DNA from: Tupaia tana | Lineage: Eukaryota; Chordata; Mammalia; Scandentia; Tupaiidae | Assembly: GCA_026018925.1 (NCBI GenBank) | Contig: JAKSZU010000016.1 | Span: 79,928,059 to 79,992,058, forward strand | Reading direction: 5' to 3' | DNA: 64,000 nt | Notes under the pieces: generated by a model | Seen by the model: the letters and a program-made list of their open reading frames with translations, nothing else | Databases searched by the model: none | What the model was told of the DNA's origin: nothing | Translations under genes and position numbers: made by a program | Shown: positions 32,200 to 43,250 of the stretch, in pieces | How positions within the stretch are numbered: position 1 is the first letter of the stretch | Layout of the letters: each line of letters starts with the position of its first letter

Positions 32200-34640
32200 C
32201 TTGAAAAGGCAGTGTTAGAAAGACTGATTCTGTAGAATCAAGGCCAATTAGGCGAGAAGAACTACCTTTGGAAACCATGATCCAAAAGAAACAGGAAATT
32301 CTGGATCCAGTTAGACAAAACAATCAAAAAAGAAGATAACAAACCTAACTCTCCCTCTGAACCCTTTCTCCCCCCCACCCCCCAAAATCAGCCATTAAAG
32401 AAAATACACTTCACTGCACCCAGAGGAGGAGCGTAGGATGGGTGGGTCAGGCAGGGCACAGCTGGAGGGACACGGCCTCCTCTACCCAGGTGACTTCGGT
32501 CCCTATGTGACACGCGAGCTTAACGCACACATTTGATAGATGTTTCCTTGATGTTCCCAGGAGAACACTCAGCTTGGGTCAGGGAGGGATTCTTGAATCT
32601 TGGTAGAGGGACATCTATTGATACTAGAGATACTTTCTTTTCATATCTCCCAAATCCAAACTGACTACTACGCTTCTGTTGTCCAACCTAAGCCCCATAG
32701 AGGAGGGTTTCAGCTGGACAGGTGACCTACATGGGAAGTACATGGCTTTCTCAAGTTCAGATCAAGTCCTTAAGAGGCAATAGACTTTTTTTTTTTTTTT
32801 TGAAAAAAAAAAAAAAACTGCTGATGCTGACTAAGCCCTTCTCCTGGACTGACATGCGCTTTCCTCAGATCAATTTCCCACCTTTTAGTCAATAGGGACC
32901 ATGACCCTCCCTGTGACCTTCAGGTCCACCTCCATTGAGTGGCTGCCTCTAAGGGTCTCATTTCCAATAATTTACAGAAAGAGCTGATGTGAGCACCAGC
33001 ATGTGGGGGCCTCCACCATGGGAAACAGCTCCTGCTGACTTACCAGGCCTCCCAGTGAGCCTGTCTCTCTCCTCTTCCCCTCCATCACCTCCAGAAGGAT
33101 CAAGAAAATGAGCATCCCGCTCATTTTATGGAGAGGCTTTGGGATCTCATGGTTTCCTTTAGAGGGTCTCTGAGCTCTGTCTGAAATGATCATGGCTACA
33201 GTTTTTAAAGGGACTACAGTGCTTTTCCTAGGTCTACTCTGTGACTGCAAAAATGTTTCTTCCACTTGCTCTGTGCCCTGAAAATGTTGGTGCTGAGGAA
33301 ATCCAAAGGCAGGAGGAGGAGAACGCTGTCTAGAACAGTCAGCATTCCCATCATCATGGGGGCAAGTCTCATGGGCCTTTGTAATGTGGGAGCAGTTACA
33401 GCTCACGATTGCAACCTCAGACCCAAGAAACCCTGTCTTTTGGTTGAGCCCTACTCAAAACAGGTACCACTCCAACCCTCTTACAAATTCCTCTCCTCAG
33501 GTGGCGAGGAGTCTGCAGGATTAGAAGGATGACCACCTGGCGCCTGAGGCCCATTCATGTGGGGGAGAGGTCCATCAGACTCCACAGGTTTGTGTGTGCT
33601 CATCTTATACTGTTTGTGCCTAGGACACTGGCAATTTGCTAAGCCACAAAGAAGGCTTGAGAAATCAGGTGGTTTACGGCCTGCCTCTCATATTTTGCAT
33701 CCAGTCGTACATGAGGATGGCAGTGAATTAGAAAGATAGTAGGCGGCCTTCCCATATTGTCTCCTTTGTCATTTTTCTCAAGAGCAGATCTGGTAGTTAG
33801 ATCCCTTTGGTTAGATTATATACTGAGTGTCCGCACTCTATGACTGAAACTGAATGTCTAAAGGATGTAGAAACATAATAAATGGTTGTGAATACCAGAT
33901 ACAGTGTGTGAAGAGAGTGGGTGAAGGAATAGAGTATGAGGAAGGACATTAAGGAGAAAAATAAGAGAGGCAAAGCATTTATGGGACAAAGAAATGGGTT
34001 ATTATCTGCTGATGATAACTTTATAGTGTTGTCAACTGGACTGGTGAGAAGTGTACACATGTTGAAATACTCACTTTGCAAGCTAAATAATGAGGTTGAA
34101 TACATAAAAGAAATTGAAATAAATTTTTAAAAAATGAAACATAGTAGCACAGTTAATAATGAATACTTGGAGGAGGGGTTCCATGACCACTTGCTAAAGT
34201 CACATCTTATAATTCATGCGAGCTATATATTTCACGTGGGATGTTAGTTTACTTCACTCAGAAGTGCAAAACAAATCAATGCCAATGGCAACCATAAGTT
34301 TACCCATGAAAGGAAATGCCCCATCTGAGCAGTTAAAATAATACAGCTTGTGTTACTTTCAAGCAACTGCGAGAGAGAACTTGGTGACAGTAACTTTTAG
34401 ACTGCTTAATGTCGTTAGTAGGCACCTCTCTCAATTTCTGTTTTTCTTGAAAAGTGAAAATATGTCTTCATTTCATTAATATAAAATTATTTCCACCAAT
34501 AGTCACCCTGGCATAAATGACAAGTAAAACGAGATCAGTGACTGAACCAAGTTCATTCTTTGTCTTAGGTAAAAAGGAGAAAAAATTCACAATCATGATA
34601 TTTTTAAGTGTCTCAGGAAGACTATTATCATTCTTTAAGA
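32200..34640. other. Unassigned block of about 2.4 kb, no recent SINE
   Basis: There is no recognisable repeat apart from a T16-G-A15 palindrome (32786-32817). A 144-codon minus-strand frame (32972-33406) ends in a hydrophobic run followed by a GTAAGT donor-like site (see findings). I do not call a gene. Confidence 0.4.
32786..32817. repeat. T16-G-A15 palindrome
   Basis: A run of 16 T, one G and 15 A forms a perfect inverted repeat. It may be two back-to-back A-tails or a slippage product. Confidence 0.95.
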
Positions 34641-34655
34641 AAAGAAACTGCAATG

Positions 34656-34897
34656 GGGCCAGCAGATGGACTCCTTACTTTGCTGGACTCCCACGTAGAC
34701 AGAGTCCTGGGCCCAGCAATTAAAACTCATGGCAGGCGTGTGTGCATGCATGCCCCAGATCCCAAGAGGAGGTGGAGGTGAAGGGATTATGGTGTGGCCA
34801 TCCACCCTGGGAGGTGATTTCTCACTTTCTGTCTCTCCACCTGTCTCTTCAGCAAATGCATGCACCCTATAGCAAAATTCCCTCTTAAAAAAAAAAA
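34656..34897 (+). mobile_element. tS1 SINE, long form, B-box deletion
   Basis: The target duplication aaagaaactgcaa (34641-34653 and 34898-34910) is perfect. The head jumps from 'actcccacgtagac' to 'agagtcctgg', so about 10 bp including GGTTC of the B box is missing. The rest of the body and the A-tail are normal. Confidence 0.92.
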
Positions 34898-34910
34898 AAA
34901 GAAACTGCAA

Positions 34911-35263
34911 GAAAAAGTGAAAATGATGAAAAAGAGAAATGCAGATTAAAGAAATTCAGGCTTATCAACTGATGGCATGGCAATCTACAGTCTTGGATTT
35001 CAACTCAAGTAAACTAACTTTACAAACATGTACAAGAATCAGTAAAATATGAACACTGGTCAGATATTTCATCCTCTTGAAGACTCAGTGTTAATTCTGA
35101 AGGCTTGGGTGTGATCTCGTTTAAAGTCACACACTGAAACACCTGTGGATGAAATGTATGCATTCTGACCTTGGCTTTAAAATCACCCAGGAATGTGAGA
35201 GAAATCAGCAAGGACAATGAAAAAACATGATTGGTCATGACTTGACTACTAATATTTTTTTAA
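34911..35263. other. Unassigned, no gene or repeat recognised
   Basis: About 0.35 kb. Nothing recognised. Confidence 0.5.
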
Positions 35264-35471
35264 TTTTATGTATTTCTTCCATGAGTGAGAGAAAGAGAGG
35301 CAAAGAGACAACACCCTCAACAATGACTTGACATAGCACTCTCAGCCTGTCCCAGATCAAGAGTACAGCAAGGCGTGCTCAGGGATGTCTTGGGACACGA
35401 ACCTGGAACCTTCCTGTGTAGGGGAGCCTTGCAGAGCATCTCATCTTACTGCTGTGCCACCTTCCAGCCCC
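35264..35471 (-). mobile_element. tS2 SINE, the best-preserved copy
   Basis: The minus-strand head begins at 35471 (ggggctggaaggtggcacag) with B box GGTTCGTGTCC at about 35404. Then come 'tccctgagcacgccttgctg', the CT-rich stretch, 'ctctcactcatggaagaaat' and an A/T-rich end. It serves as my reference for tS2. Confidence 0.8.
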
Positions 35472-38255
35472 AAGTTCACTATCGAATTTGGGTGATAGGT
35501 ACGGGAGGGTTCCTTTCATTGTTCTCGATTGTTGTATTTGTTACTTTATTGAGTAATCAACATGAAAACCATTCATGGGATAAAATTAATACTTTAATTT
35601 TCTTACAAAAAAAAAGACTAGAGAGACCAAGTGATTGTTTGTTTGATCTTTGGAATTAAATGCTCATAAAACCACCAGTGTATAACTGCATGTGGATCCA
35701 GAACACGCCTCAACACTGCGCCCCACTTTCAATCTATTTGTTATTCCACTTATGTGGAAATGACAAGATTTATCCCACATGTTATGAGTTCACACATGGA
35801 GTATAAATGTATATTTATATGAGTTTTAAACTGATATCTATTCAGCTGCTCACGCACAGACATTACACCTGCACTGAAATTGGAATTTTGGAAAGCTCTG
35901 AGGAAGCCATTTCAATATGGATGGCAGTGAGCTTTGGGCAGTTCTGACACCTCCAAGGAATACTCTTAGTGCAAAAAGTGAAAATGAAACTGGAAGGCTC
36001 GACTCCAAGGTGCGAAATACAAAACTCCCCTTGTGTTTTCTCATCATATTCAACTTCCTGGTTAAAAATTTATCAAACTCACCAGTTATGAATATCAAGC
36101 TCTCAGAATGCATGAGATTAAAACATCAAGGTCTGCAGATTTAAGAAATTGTCAGGCCAAGAAACTGGATTTTTTAAAAACTGAGTAACGTGTGAAATTT
36201 CCATTATTCTGTCTTTCTGTCTTTTTTTCTTCCCTAGTCTGATAGGAATTGCAAACAGCCCAGCAAGGTCTAAAGTTCCCTCAGGGAAATGCATTACAAA
36301 ATCGAATATAGAGGTCTTCCTAATAAAATCATTAAAAAGTAAGTTGAGTTTACTTGTAGCTGAAAACTGATACCTAGTGGTATTTTTAGCTTGTTTCTTT
36401 CTCCTCTTCCTCCTCCTTCCCCCCTGAGTTTTCCTTTTCGGCGACATGTAACTAGCATTAACTTAAAGACCATCCATTAGATATTGGAGGAAAATAACTT
36501 GTTAAAGTGTTGAAGTACTAATCAATCACTATTTATTTTTGTAAAAAAAATAAACAAACAGCGATGCCAGGTGGTGTGTTAGAATTTCTTCTTGGCACAC
36601 ATTTGGTACCTTCAGCCCTAGGTCAGTTATGCTTTTTCTGAGGATTAGAAAATAGGAAAATACCCAGCACTTAGCACAAAATATCATTTACTCGAACTCT
36701 GGCATTTTGCTAAATTGAGGATACAACAGGCATAACACAGAACCCTTGCCCTTGGGTAGCTTTCAGATGAACGTGTCATCAATTAGAGAAGAATATTAGT
36801 TTCTTTAATTACAGTTACATCAGAATCGCATACATAAGTTTCAACCTCCGTGATAACTCAGGAACAATACAAGGCCAGGTGTACATCTCCCATTAAAAAT
36901 TAATACTTGCCGAAATTAAAATATGCCATATGCCACGTTCATTTCACAATGCTTATGAAGAAAAAAGAAAATGCAAGCCCTTTCTGGTCCCAGGTGGTAA
37001 CTTGTTACAGTATCAGATTTAACCTCTAATTTGATTGCATCTATGCAGAAAGGTTTAGCACCCAGTGGGACTCAGTCACAGGAAACCTGCAAGGCGTGTG
37101 GAGCCCTACGACGTTGCTGCCTTTGCAGTAAGTCAGGTATGTAGAGATGGCATACAGATTTGACATGGATAAAGAAAACTCTGCCCACCCAGAGAGGCTG
37201 CTGAAATCTCCACATCACCCGTGGAACGGCATCAGCCCTGGAGGGGATTTGGTAAATTTCTATAATTCTAGTTCAGGTTGCTCTTCCAAGTGGCTAATTC
37301 CATGCATTTTAAAATTGTATCCTATTCTTTTTCTTTAGTGTAAGCTTCCCTGTGCTTCTTTTTACTTTGCCTCTCTTTTTCTTTGTTTCCTTAGTACTTG
37401 ATGTGTAAAAACACATGCTCGGAGAAGGTAAAGGGTTGATTTTTTTTTTTTTTTTTTTTTGTACTAACCTATGGAATGGAATATGTGGTTGTCATCAAAC
37501 CTGGAATCGATCAGCCTGTGAACACAATCCTGGTTAGTCATTTCTCTGTCATTTATAACAAACCTGGGAATAGGCATTCGCTGTCATTTACCAACCAAGC
37601 GAGGGCCGTGGACACTGCACATGGCTTTCAACAATAAGGGATTTTCATAAAACTCATGGATTTAGTCTCAGAGACTGACTGGTTCATGTATTCATTTACG
37701 TATTTCCCGCTCTACCGCCTTGTCACCTGTTTGTGGGTTTGCAACTCTGAAAGCCACTGACATGGCTGCTGTATGCACTGCCAGTACAGATTACAAGGAG
37801 GTGGTGTGACCAAGGTCCTGACTCACTCCTTCTGTGATGACCGCGACAAAGAGAGGAAGGGGCTTCTGGGACCACAGAGATAATTGTTAGAATCCTCCCC
37901 TTCTTCCTTTTCATTTTAATTCAAGGACAGGACTTGACATAATTGGCTCTATGATATAATTAGTGTCATCTGAATCATTTGATGAGTTTTTAATCCCATC
38001 ACTTTTTTCTTTTCCTTTTTAGAATCAGGCAAGATAAAATGTTTAAACTCCTATATGTCTTTCTAATCCCAACCTGATGTGGGATTAACAGTTTGGTGTG
38101 TATCTTTGTAGGCTTTTCGTTGACACTTTTAAGTACGTTTTATGGATGTGGACATGGATAATAAAGACATGTGCTCATACTTTTTTTCTTTGAGATATAA
38201 GGTATTAGGGCTGTCCTCCCCAATATGTCAGCCACTACTTAATGGGGCTAAATTT
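35472..38255. other. Unassigned block of about 2.8 kb, no SINE
   Basis: AT-rich. There is a T-run at 37440-37460. Around 36715-36775 'gaggatacaacaggcataac' and 'agaacccttgcccttgggta' hint at an ancient LINE-like repeat. Frames at 35850-36447 have no domain. Confidence 0.45.
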
Positions 38256-38259
38256 ATAT

Positions 38260-38425
38260 GAATTACAATGAAATGAAACACACTTTCCAGTCCCTTAGTC
38301 TGACGAACCACACTTCCAGGGTGAACACCAACCATGGCTCCCAGCTGCTGCACTGGAGAGCGATGCAGACAGTCCTTATCCTGGCAGCATGTCCGCGGGG
38401 ACAGTAGCTGCTACACAACGGAACT
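38260..38425 (+). mobile_element. Possible hAT-type MER fragment
   Basis: 'ccagtcccttagtctgacga' followed by 'accacacttccagggtgaac' and 'accatggctcccagctgctg' parallels a common non-autonomous hAT element (the 'agccacatgtggctagtggc' type). Diverged. Confidence 0.5.
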
Positions 38426-38765
38426 CCCGATTGCCAGTAATTTAGAATTCCATCCTTCCTCCCTAAGCACAGTTCTCTGAACCACCCTAGACAGGCATGG
38501 GGGAGTAAGGTAATGGCTATCTGAGCTCACATTTGGCGGCAGAGAGTGCATGCCCGGCAGGCTGTGAGGTTCGGGAACTCCCTGTTCACTGCCCTAGTTG
38601 TAGAGAGTGTGATCTCCCTTGTGGATTCATTTGATTCAACTTGTGATGCCTGTGTAGACGCAGCCAGGTTTGAAAGGTACAGACCCAGTGACCACAACTA
38701 CCTCTCTCCTGGAAGGACATCGTTCTAGTTAGGGAGGACATAGTAGGTAGGTTCAATACAATTTC
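38426..38765. other. Unassigned, no gene or repeat recognised
   Basis: About 0.34 kb. Nothing recognised. Confidence 0.5.
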
Positions 38766-38770
38766 CTTTT

Positions 38771-38936
38771 TAAAAAAAAATTATTTATTTATTTCCATTT
38801 GTTATTACTATTAATTTGACAAGAGAGAGAGAGAGAAAGAGCAAGCGATAAAGCAAGCTGGCAGGTCCAGGACACAAACTGCGGTTGGCCATGTGGGAAT
38901 CCAGCACCTTAAACCACCATGCTACCTGCCAGCCCC
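38771..38936 (-). mobile_element. tS1 SINE, short form
   Basis: The minus-strand head begins at 38936 (ggggctggcaggtagcatgg). It goes from 'cttgcttt' directly to a (TC)n stretch and an A/T-rich tail. Confidence 0.88.
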
Positions 38937-39168
38937 TCACAATAATTTCTTAAAAGCTTGTTCTCAAATTTAGGCCAAAGAAAAGGTAGTTATAAGAGCC
39001 AATCCAATCGCAGAGACTCTGGAATCTCCTGTTTTTCTAGAATGACATTCTTTGTTCTGATAACTTAAAATTTTGCAAAAAGTCCAATTCTTGGTGATTT
39101 AAAACTGGGAAATTAACAAGAATCAGAAAGCCAAATGAGCATTTAAAGGTAGAAGAAGCAAAGTGTGT

Positions 39169-39346
39169 GGGGCTGGCAGGTGGTGCGGTTAAGGCACTAG
39201 ACTCCCACATGGCCGACTGCTGTTTGAGTTCCGTACCTGATGGCTTGCCTTCTTACTTTCCCTCTCTATCTCTGTGTATCTCTCTGGTCAAATTAAACAA
39301 ATAAAAATGATGAATAAAATTAATTCTTTTTTTAAAAAAAAGAAAA
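39169..39346 (+). mobile_element. tS1 SINE, short form
   Basis: ggggctggcaggtggtgcgg is followed by a B-box remnant 'ctgtttgagttccg', a CT-rich tail and an A/T-rich end. A (A)AAGTGTG-type direct repeat lies on both sides (about 39159-39166 and 39349-39357). Confidence 0.88.
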
Positions 39347-39458
39347 AGAAAAGTGTGATGATCTGGTCTCTGAAGACTTAATTACAGGCTCATTTGAAAC
39401 TGGGAGGACCATGGGAAGCCACGTGTACTTATATTCACACATACATGCTCATACACAA

Positions 39459-39489
39459 GTGTGTGTGCGCACACACACACATACACACA
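39459..39489 (+). repeat. GT/CA alternating tract
   Basis: About 30 bp of mixed TG and CA units. It is short and imperfect. Confidence 0.8.
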
Positions 39490-40057
39490 CAAAACCCTTC
39501 CAGTCTGTGCCCACCTCCAAAGAGCCAGAGAACTGCACCGCTGCATAAATAAATCATTCGGATAGCTCGCTGTTTGAGCACAATCGATTGTTCCTCCGTA
39601 CTAGGGTCAGGCACTGTATACCCACAGCCTGGCCTGACCCACAGTTGTATATAAAATATGATATTAAAGAAGGCTTCCCGCCAGCCCGCTCCTACTTGCG
39701 AGGCTCTCAGCCCATCAATCATTCATTCCTCTTTGCCCACGCCAGCACCACCCACAGTCTGTGAACTTGGGGAAGTTAATAGCAGTGAAGGGAGGACTGT
39801 CCCTCAGGAAGCCCAAAGTCCCTGTCACAGAAATCACGTGGCACCTAGCCGTTTTGCTAGAGTGTACCTAGCAGGGATTTACTGGGTTAGCAGGCATAGC
39901 CGAAGGGACTTTTTTAGTTTCAGTTATTTTCATGGCCCTTTATGGACATTATACTCATTGCTCAGAGTGAGGGGTAACCTCTCCTAGCACCCTCCAAGGG
40001 CACCAAGAACCCAAGAGCAGGGGGAGGGGAGGGAGAGCGGATGTGGTGTGTCTCCTG
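39490..40057. other. Unassigned, no gene or repeat recognised
   Basis: About 0.57 kb. The 109-codon frame at 39658-39987 has no known domain. Confidence 0.45.
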
Positions 40058-40215
40058 CCACATCAGGGTCTGTCAGCCTTGGCACAACTGGTTTGTAGGC
40101 TGGTGGTCCTTGGTTCTGGAGGCTGCCTTATGGCTTCTACCCACTAGGTCTCAGTAGCATTACAGACCCCACCTCGTCCTGACGATAAAAATGTCTCCAG
40201 AGATTGCAGAGTGGA
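40058..40215 (-). mobile_element. MER5A-like hAT-Charlie element
   Basis: In plus orientation: 'gcttctacccactaggtctc', 'agtagcattacagaccccac' and 'aaaaatgtctccagagattg', the inverse of MER5A. It matches the element at the window start on the opposite strand. Confidence 0.88.
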
Positions 40216-40450
40216 AGCCTGCCAAGAACTGCTGGCTTCCACCACTGAGAGACCTCAGCCCTGGGCTGAGATTGTACCATATCTAAGAAGCCACTGTGGC
40301 AGGCAGGCCGAAGCAGAGGTTATCTGTTTGCTAGGGCTGCCCAACAGAGCATCACAGACTGGGTGGCTTTGGGACAAGAGAAACTCATTTTCTCTCAATT
40401 CCAGAGACTAGACGCCCAAGACCAAAGCATTGGATTGGATGTTTTTTGAT

Positions 40451-40708
40451 TTTTTTTTTCCTGAGAGATTTTTCCTATAGGGTACACACACTCACTGGAG
40501 ACAGAGAGAGACAGAGATAGGAAGTGAGAAACCACACACCCCCAGGGGGATGGTAATACCATAATCCCTTCTCTATTCTCCTCTTGAGATCTTGGGCATG
40601 CACGCACACGCACCTGCTGTGAGTTTTATGCCACCAGGTCCAGGACTCGAACCACAGTCAACTACATGGGAGTCTAGCAACATAACCATTTCTCCTTCTG
40701 CTGGTCCC
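40451..40708 (-). mobile_element. tS1 SINE, long form
   Basis: The minus-strand head begins at 40708 (gggaccagcagaaggagaaa, where the A box is damaged). B box GGTTCGAGTCC is intact. Body and tail are complete. Confidence 0.9.
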
Positions 40709-41320
40709 AGCAGGTTGGTTTTTTTAAGGCCTCTCTTCTTGGCTTGCAGATGTCTGCCTTCTCCCTGGGTCCTCACAGGGCTGTCCCTCTGTGTGCATCT
40801 GTGTCCTAACCTCTTCTCATCAGGACACCTGCCATAGTGGGTTAGAGCCCACCCTAACGGCCTTGTTTTACCCTAATTAACTCATCAAGGACCCTATTGC
40901 TACATTCAGGTACATTTTGAGGTTCCCCAGGATTAGGGCTTCAATATATAAATGTGGGAGAGGACAACACAATTCAGGGATGACCGGAGGTAATTCGCAT
41001 CTGCAGGATTTGGCAGTGTGGCTAATGACTGCCCTGCCACGTCCGTCACAGACCTCAGCCCTGTCATTTGGACGGGCTCACCCCATTGTCTAGCCCATTG
41101 TGATTATAGAAAGGGTAATTTCTTCCACAGGGCAACGAGGAGAGAGGATGGTCATGGTGGCTCAGGGTCTCTCCCTCTCAGGTGTGTCCACCCGGCGGGC
41201 AGAGGGGACTTGACAATCTCTTCTCTCTTCCGAGGGAGGTCCTGCGGACTCTGAGTGGACGTTGATTTCTTTCCTCACACTTAAAAAAATAATTCAACAG
41301 GAAGCATCTTTAAACAGTAA
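40709..41320. other. Unassigned, no gene or repeat recognised
   Basis: About 0.6 kb. Nothing recognised. Confidence 0.5.
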
Positions 41321-41324
41321 GATT

Positions 41325-41777
41325 CCCTAGTTCTTTATAAAGGGCCGTATGTAAATGTTTTAGGCTTAGTGGGCCATGTGACTATTCAACTCCGACACAA
41401 AAAGTCATACTTTTCCCCTATAATAAATGAACAGGTGTGGTTGCTTTCTATTAAAACTTAAAAAAAAAAGTTTTTAAAGTGTATTTGTTTACTTGGTCGA
41501 TTATAGTTACAAAGAGAAAGAAACAGAGAGACAGTACCCCAGCAAGGCCTTCCCACTGCAATCCCCAGCCTCAGTCAACTCGGGACCAGGGGCACACGTA
41601 TGCTTGGTGTACCCAGAGAAGTTTCCTGACAGGAACCCAGAACTTTCCTGTGCAGCCTCACAGGACATCATGTTTTACCTCTGTGCCACGCCCTGCCCAT
41701 CAGTCAGACGTGATACACAAATAGGCAGATGAGCTAGATTTGACCCATGGACCATTGTTTTCAACCCTCATCCGAGA
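41325..41777 (+). mobile_element. hAT-type MER element interrupted by tS2
   Basis: The left part has 'tttataaagggccgtatgta', 'gttttaggcttagtgggcca' and 'ggttgctttctattaaaact'. The right part has 'gatgagctagatttgaccca' and 'ggaccattgttttcaaccct'. Together they make one common non-autonomous hAT element whose A-rich middle received the tS2 at 41461-41700. Confidence 0.78.
41461..41700 (-). mobile_element. tS2 SINE, nested in a hAT element
   Basis: The minus-strand head is near 41700 (atgggcagggcgtggcacag). The B-box region reads 'ggttcctgtcagg'-like and is worn. The CT-rich stretch and A-rich end are at the left. Confidence 0.75.
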
Positions 41778-42535
41778 GTATTAATACACCATTTGATTGG
41801 TATGATTTGGATTGCTACTAGATTTGGTCAAGTTTAAATAAAATGAGGAGTGCATGGAGATACCACTAGTCTCCTGTGAAGAAAATCCCAAGGATGGCCG
41901 TTTTTCTCATCTGTAACTGCTGGGGAACTATGCGAGACTATTTACAATAACAGCCATTTTAAAGGGTATTTTAAACCAGATTTCTGTCCCTTGTACCCTT
42001 TACTTTTTGCTGACCAGGTTGCCTCCAGCTCTGGTTTCTAATTTCTTTCCTCATTAAAAGTCCTGTCAACATTCCCACAAATAAAGTTGTTCCTTTAAAA
42101 ATATCCACCTCATAAAGGGCCTGTGCCCTGTAGGAAGAAGATAGATAAGAATGTTCATGAAATCCTCCTCCCAATAACAGACTGATGAGAAATAAACCTG
42201 AACTCTGATTTCAAATCACTCCAAACAAATCACCTTCAAACTCGAGGTGCGTGTCCTTAGTATGTGTTTTGCAGCATCTTCCTTGGGCAAACAATCCACT
42301 TTTCCACAGATGAATTTAGGACACAGCTCACCCCTGTGTTAGCTTCATGGACAATCAGCAGCCAAGGTTACATAAACTCGCCCTCTCTCCGCAGGGTGGA
42401 GACATGGAGGAGACACGGAAGATGCATTGTATCACAACTTAGAGCCAACGGGTACCAGTCAGGGACGGCGTGAACAAGACCTGCCGCCAGGCGAGGATGC
42501 TGGATGAGCATGGTCACCAATAGGCAAAAAAGGAA
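41778..42535. other. Unassigned, no gene or repeat recognised
   Basis: About 0.76 kb. Nothing recognised. Confidence 0.45.
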
Positions 42536-42539
42536 CAGC

Positions 42540-43010
42540 TGGTGCCCTTCGGTAGGTGACTGGGCCACTCAGAGATCCACGGGCATCCCATGGAATGCCA
42601 CACTGCTGCAGAAAAGATGGTGGATGGATATGTGTCATATGGGAAATATTCATGGTGTGCTCATTCAGTGGAAAACAGACACGTATGTATTTATACACAT
42701 CGATATATGTTCTCACATGTGCATACTCACTACACGGATATAGGTCATATTTAAGCCAAATATTACATATGTCTGCATATACACATTCATCCATCTTTCT
42801 TCTCCCTGCACACCACTACCTCTATGTATTTTGGTCAGTAAGTGGAAAATGGGCACTGTTTGCAATGATTTCTTTTAGAAAGGGAAGTATGTTTAGAAAT
42901 AGGTGTGGGGCAGGAGGGAAGCTTTGCTTTTTTACCTTATGTACATGCACTTTTATGTTTGATCTGGGAACAATTACTTTTGTATTCTTAAAGGGAAAAA
43001 AAAAAGAACA
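42540..43010 (+). mobile_element. L1/HAL1-type LINE 3' end
   Basis: 'tcccatggaatgccacactg', 'gtggatggatatgtgtcata', a TATAC-rich stretch, 'aggagggaagctttgctttt', 'ttaccttatgtacatgcact' and an A-rich end follow the layout of these 3' UTRs. The 157-codon frame across it is a by-product. Confidence 0.65.
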
Positions 43011-43039
43011 ACTAAACCATCCACCCTAAGAGAAAACCT

Positions 43040-43250
43040 TTGAAATACTTTTTAATAACATTCTTTATTGTTTTATAAATTACAAAGACTTGTTAAAAAA
43101 AAAAAAAAAAAAAACAGAACAAAGTACATAGGGTAAAAAATTAAGTCCTGGTTTTCCCAAGCTCTCAGCAATCCCACTCAAGACTCCATGGGCACCCACT
43201 GCTAGCAGTTCGGTATGTATCCTGAAGGAAACATTTTTAATTAAATTTAG
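43040..43250 (-). mobile_element. L1/HAL1-type LINE 3' end, inverted
   Basis: In plus orientation: 'ttctttattgttttataaat', an A20 run, 'aacaaagtacatagggtaaa', 'cagcaatcccactcaagact', 'gtatgtatcctgaaggaaac'. This is the reverse of the same class of 3' UTR as the neighbour at 42540-43010, so the two lie tail to tail. Confidence 0.5.

Noticed and set aside
42556-43029. 157-codon frame on the plus strand.
   Set aside because: It lies across an old LINE 3' UTR and a TATAC-rich stretch.
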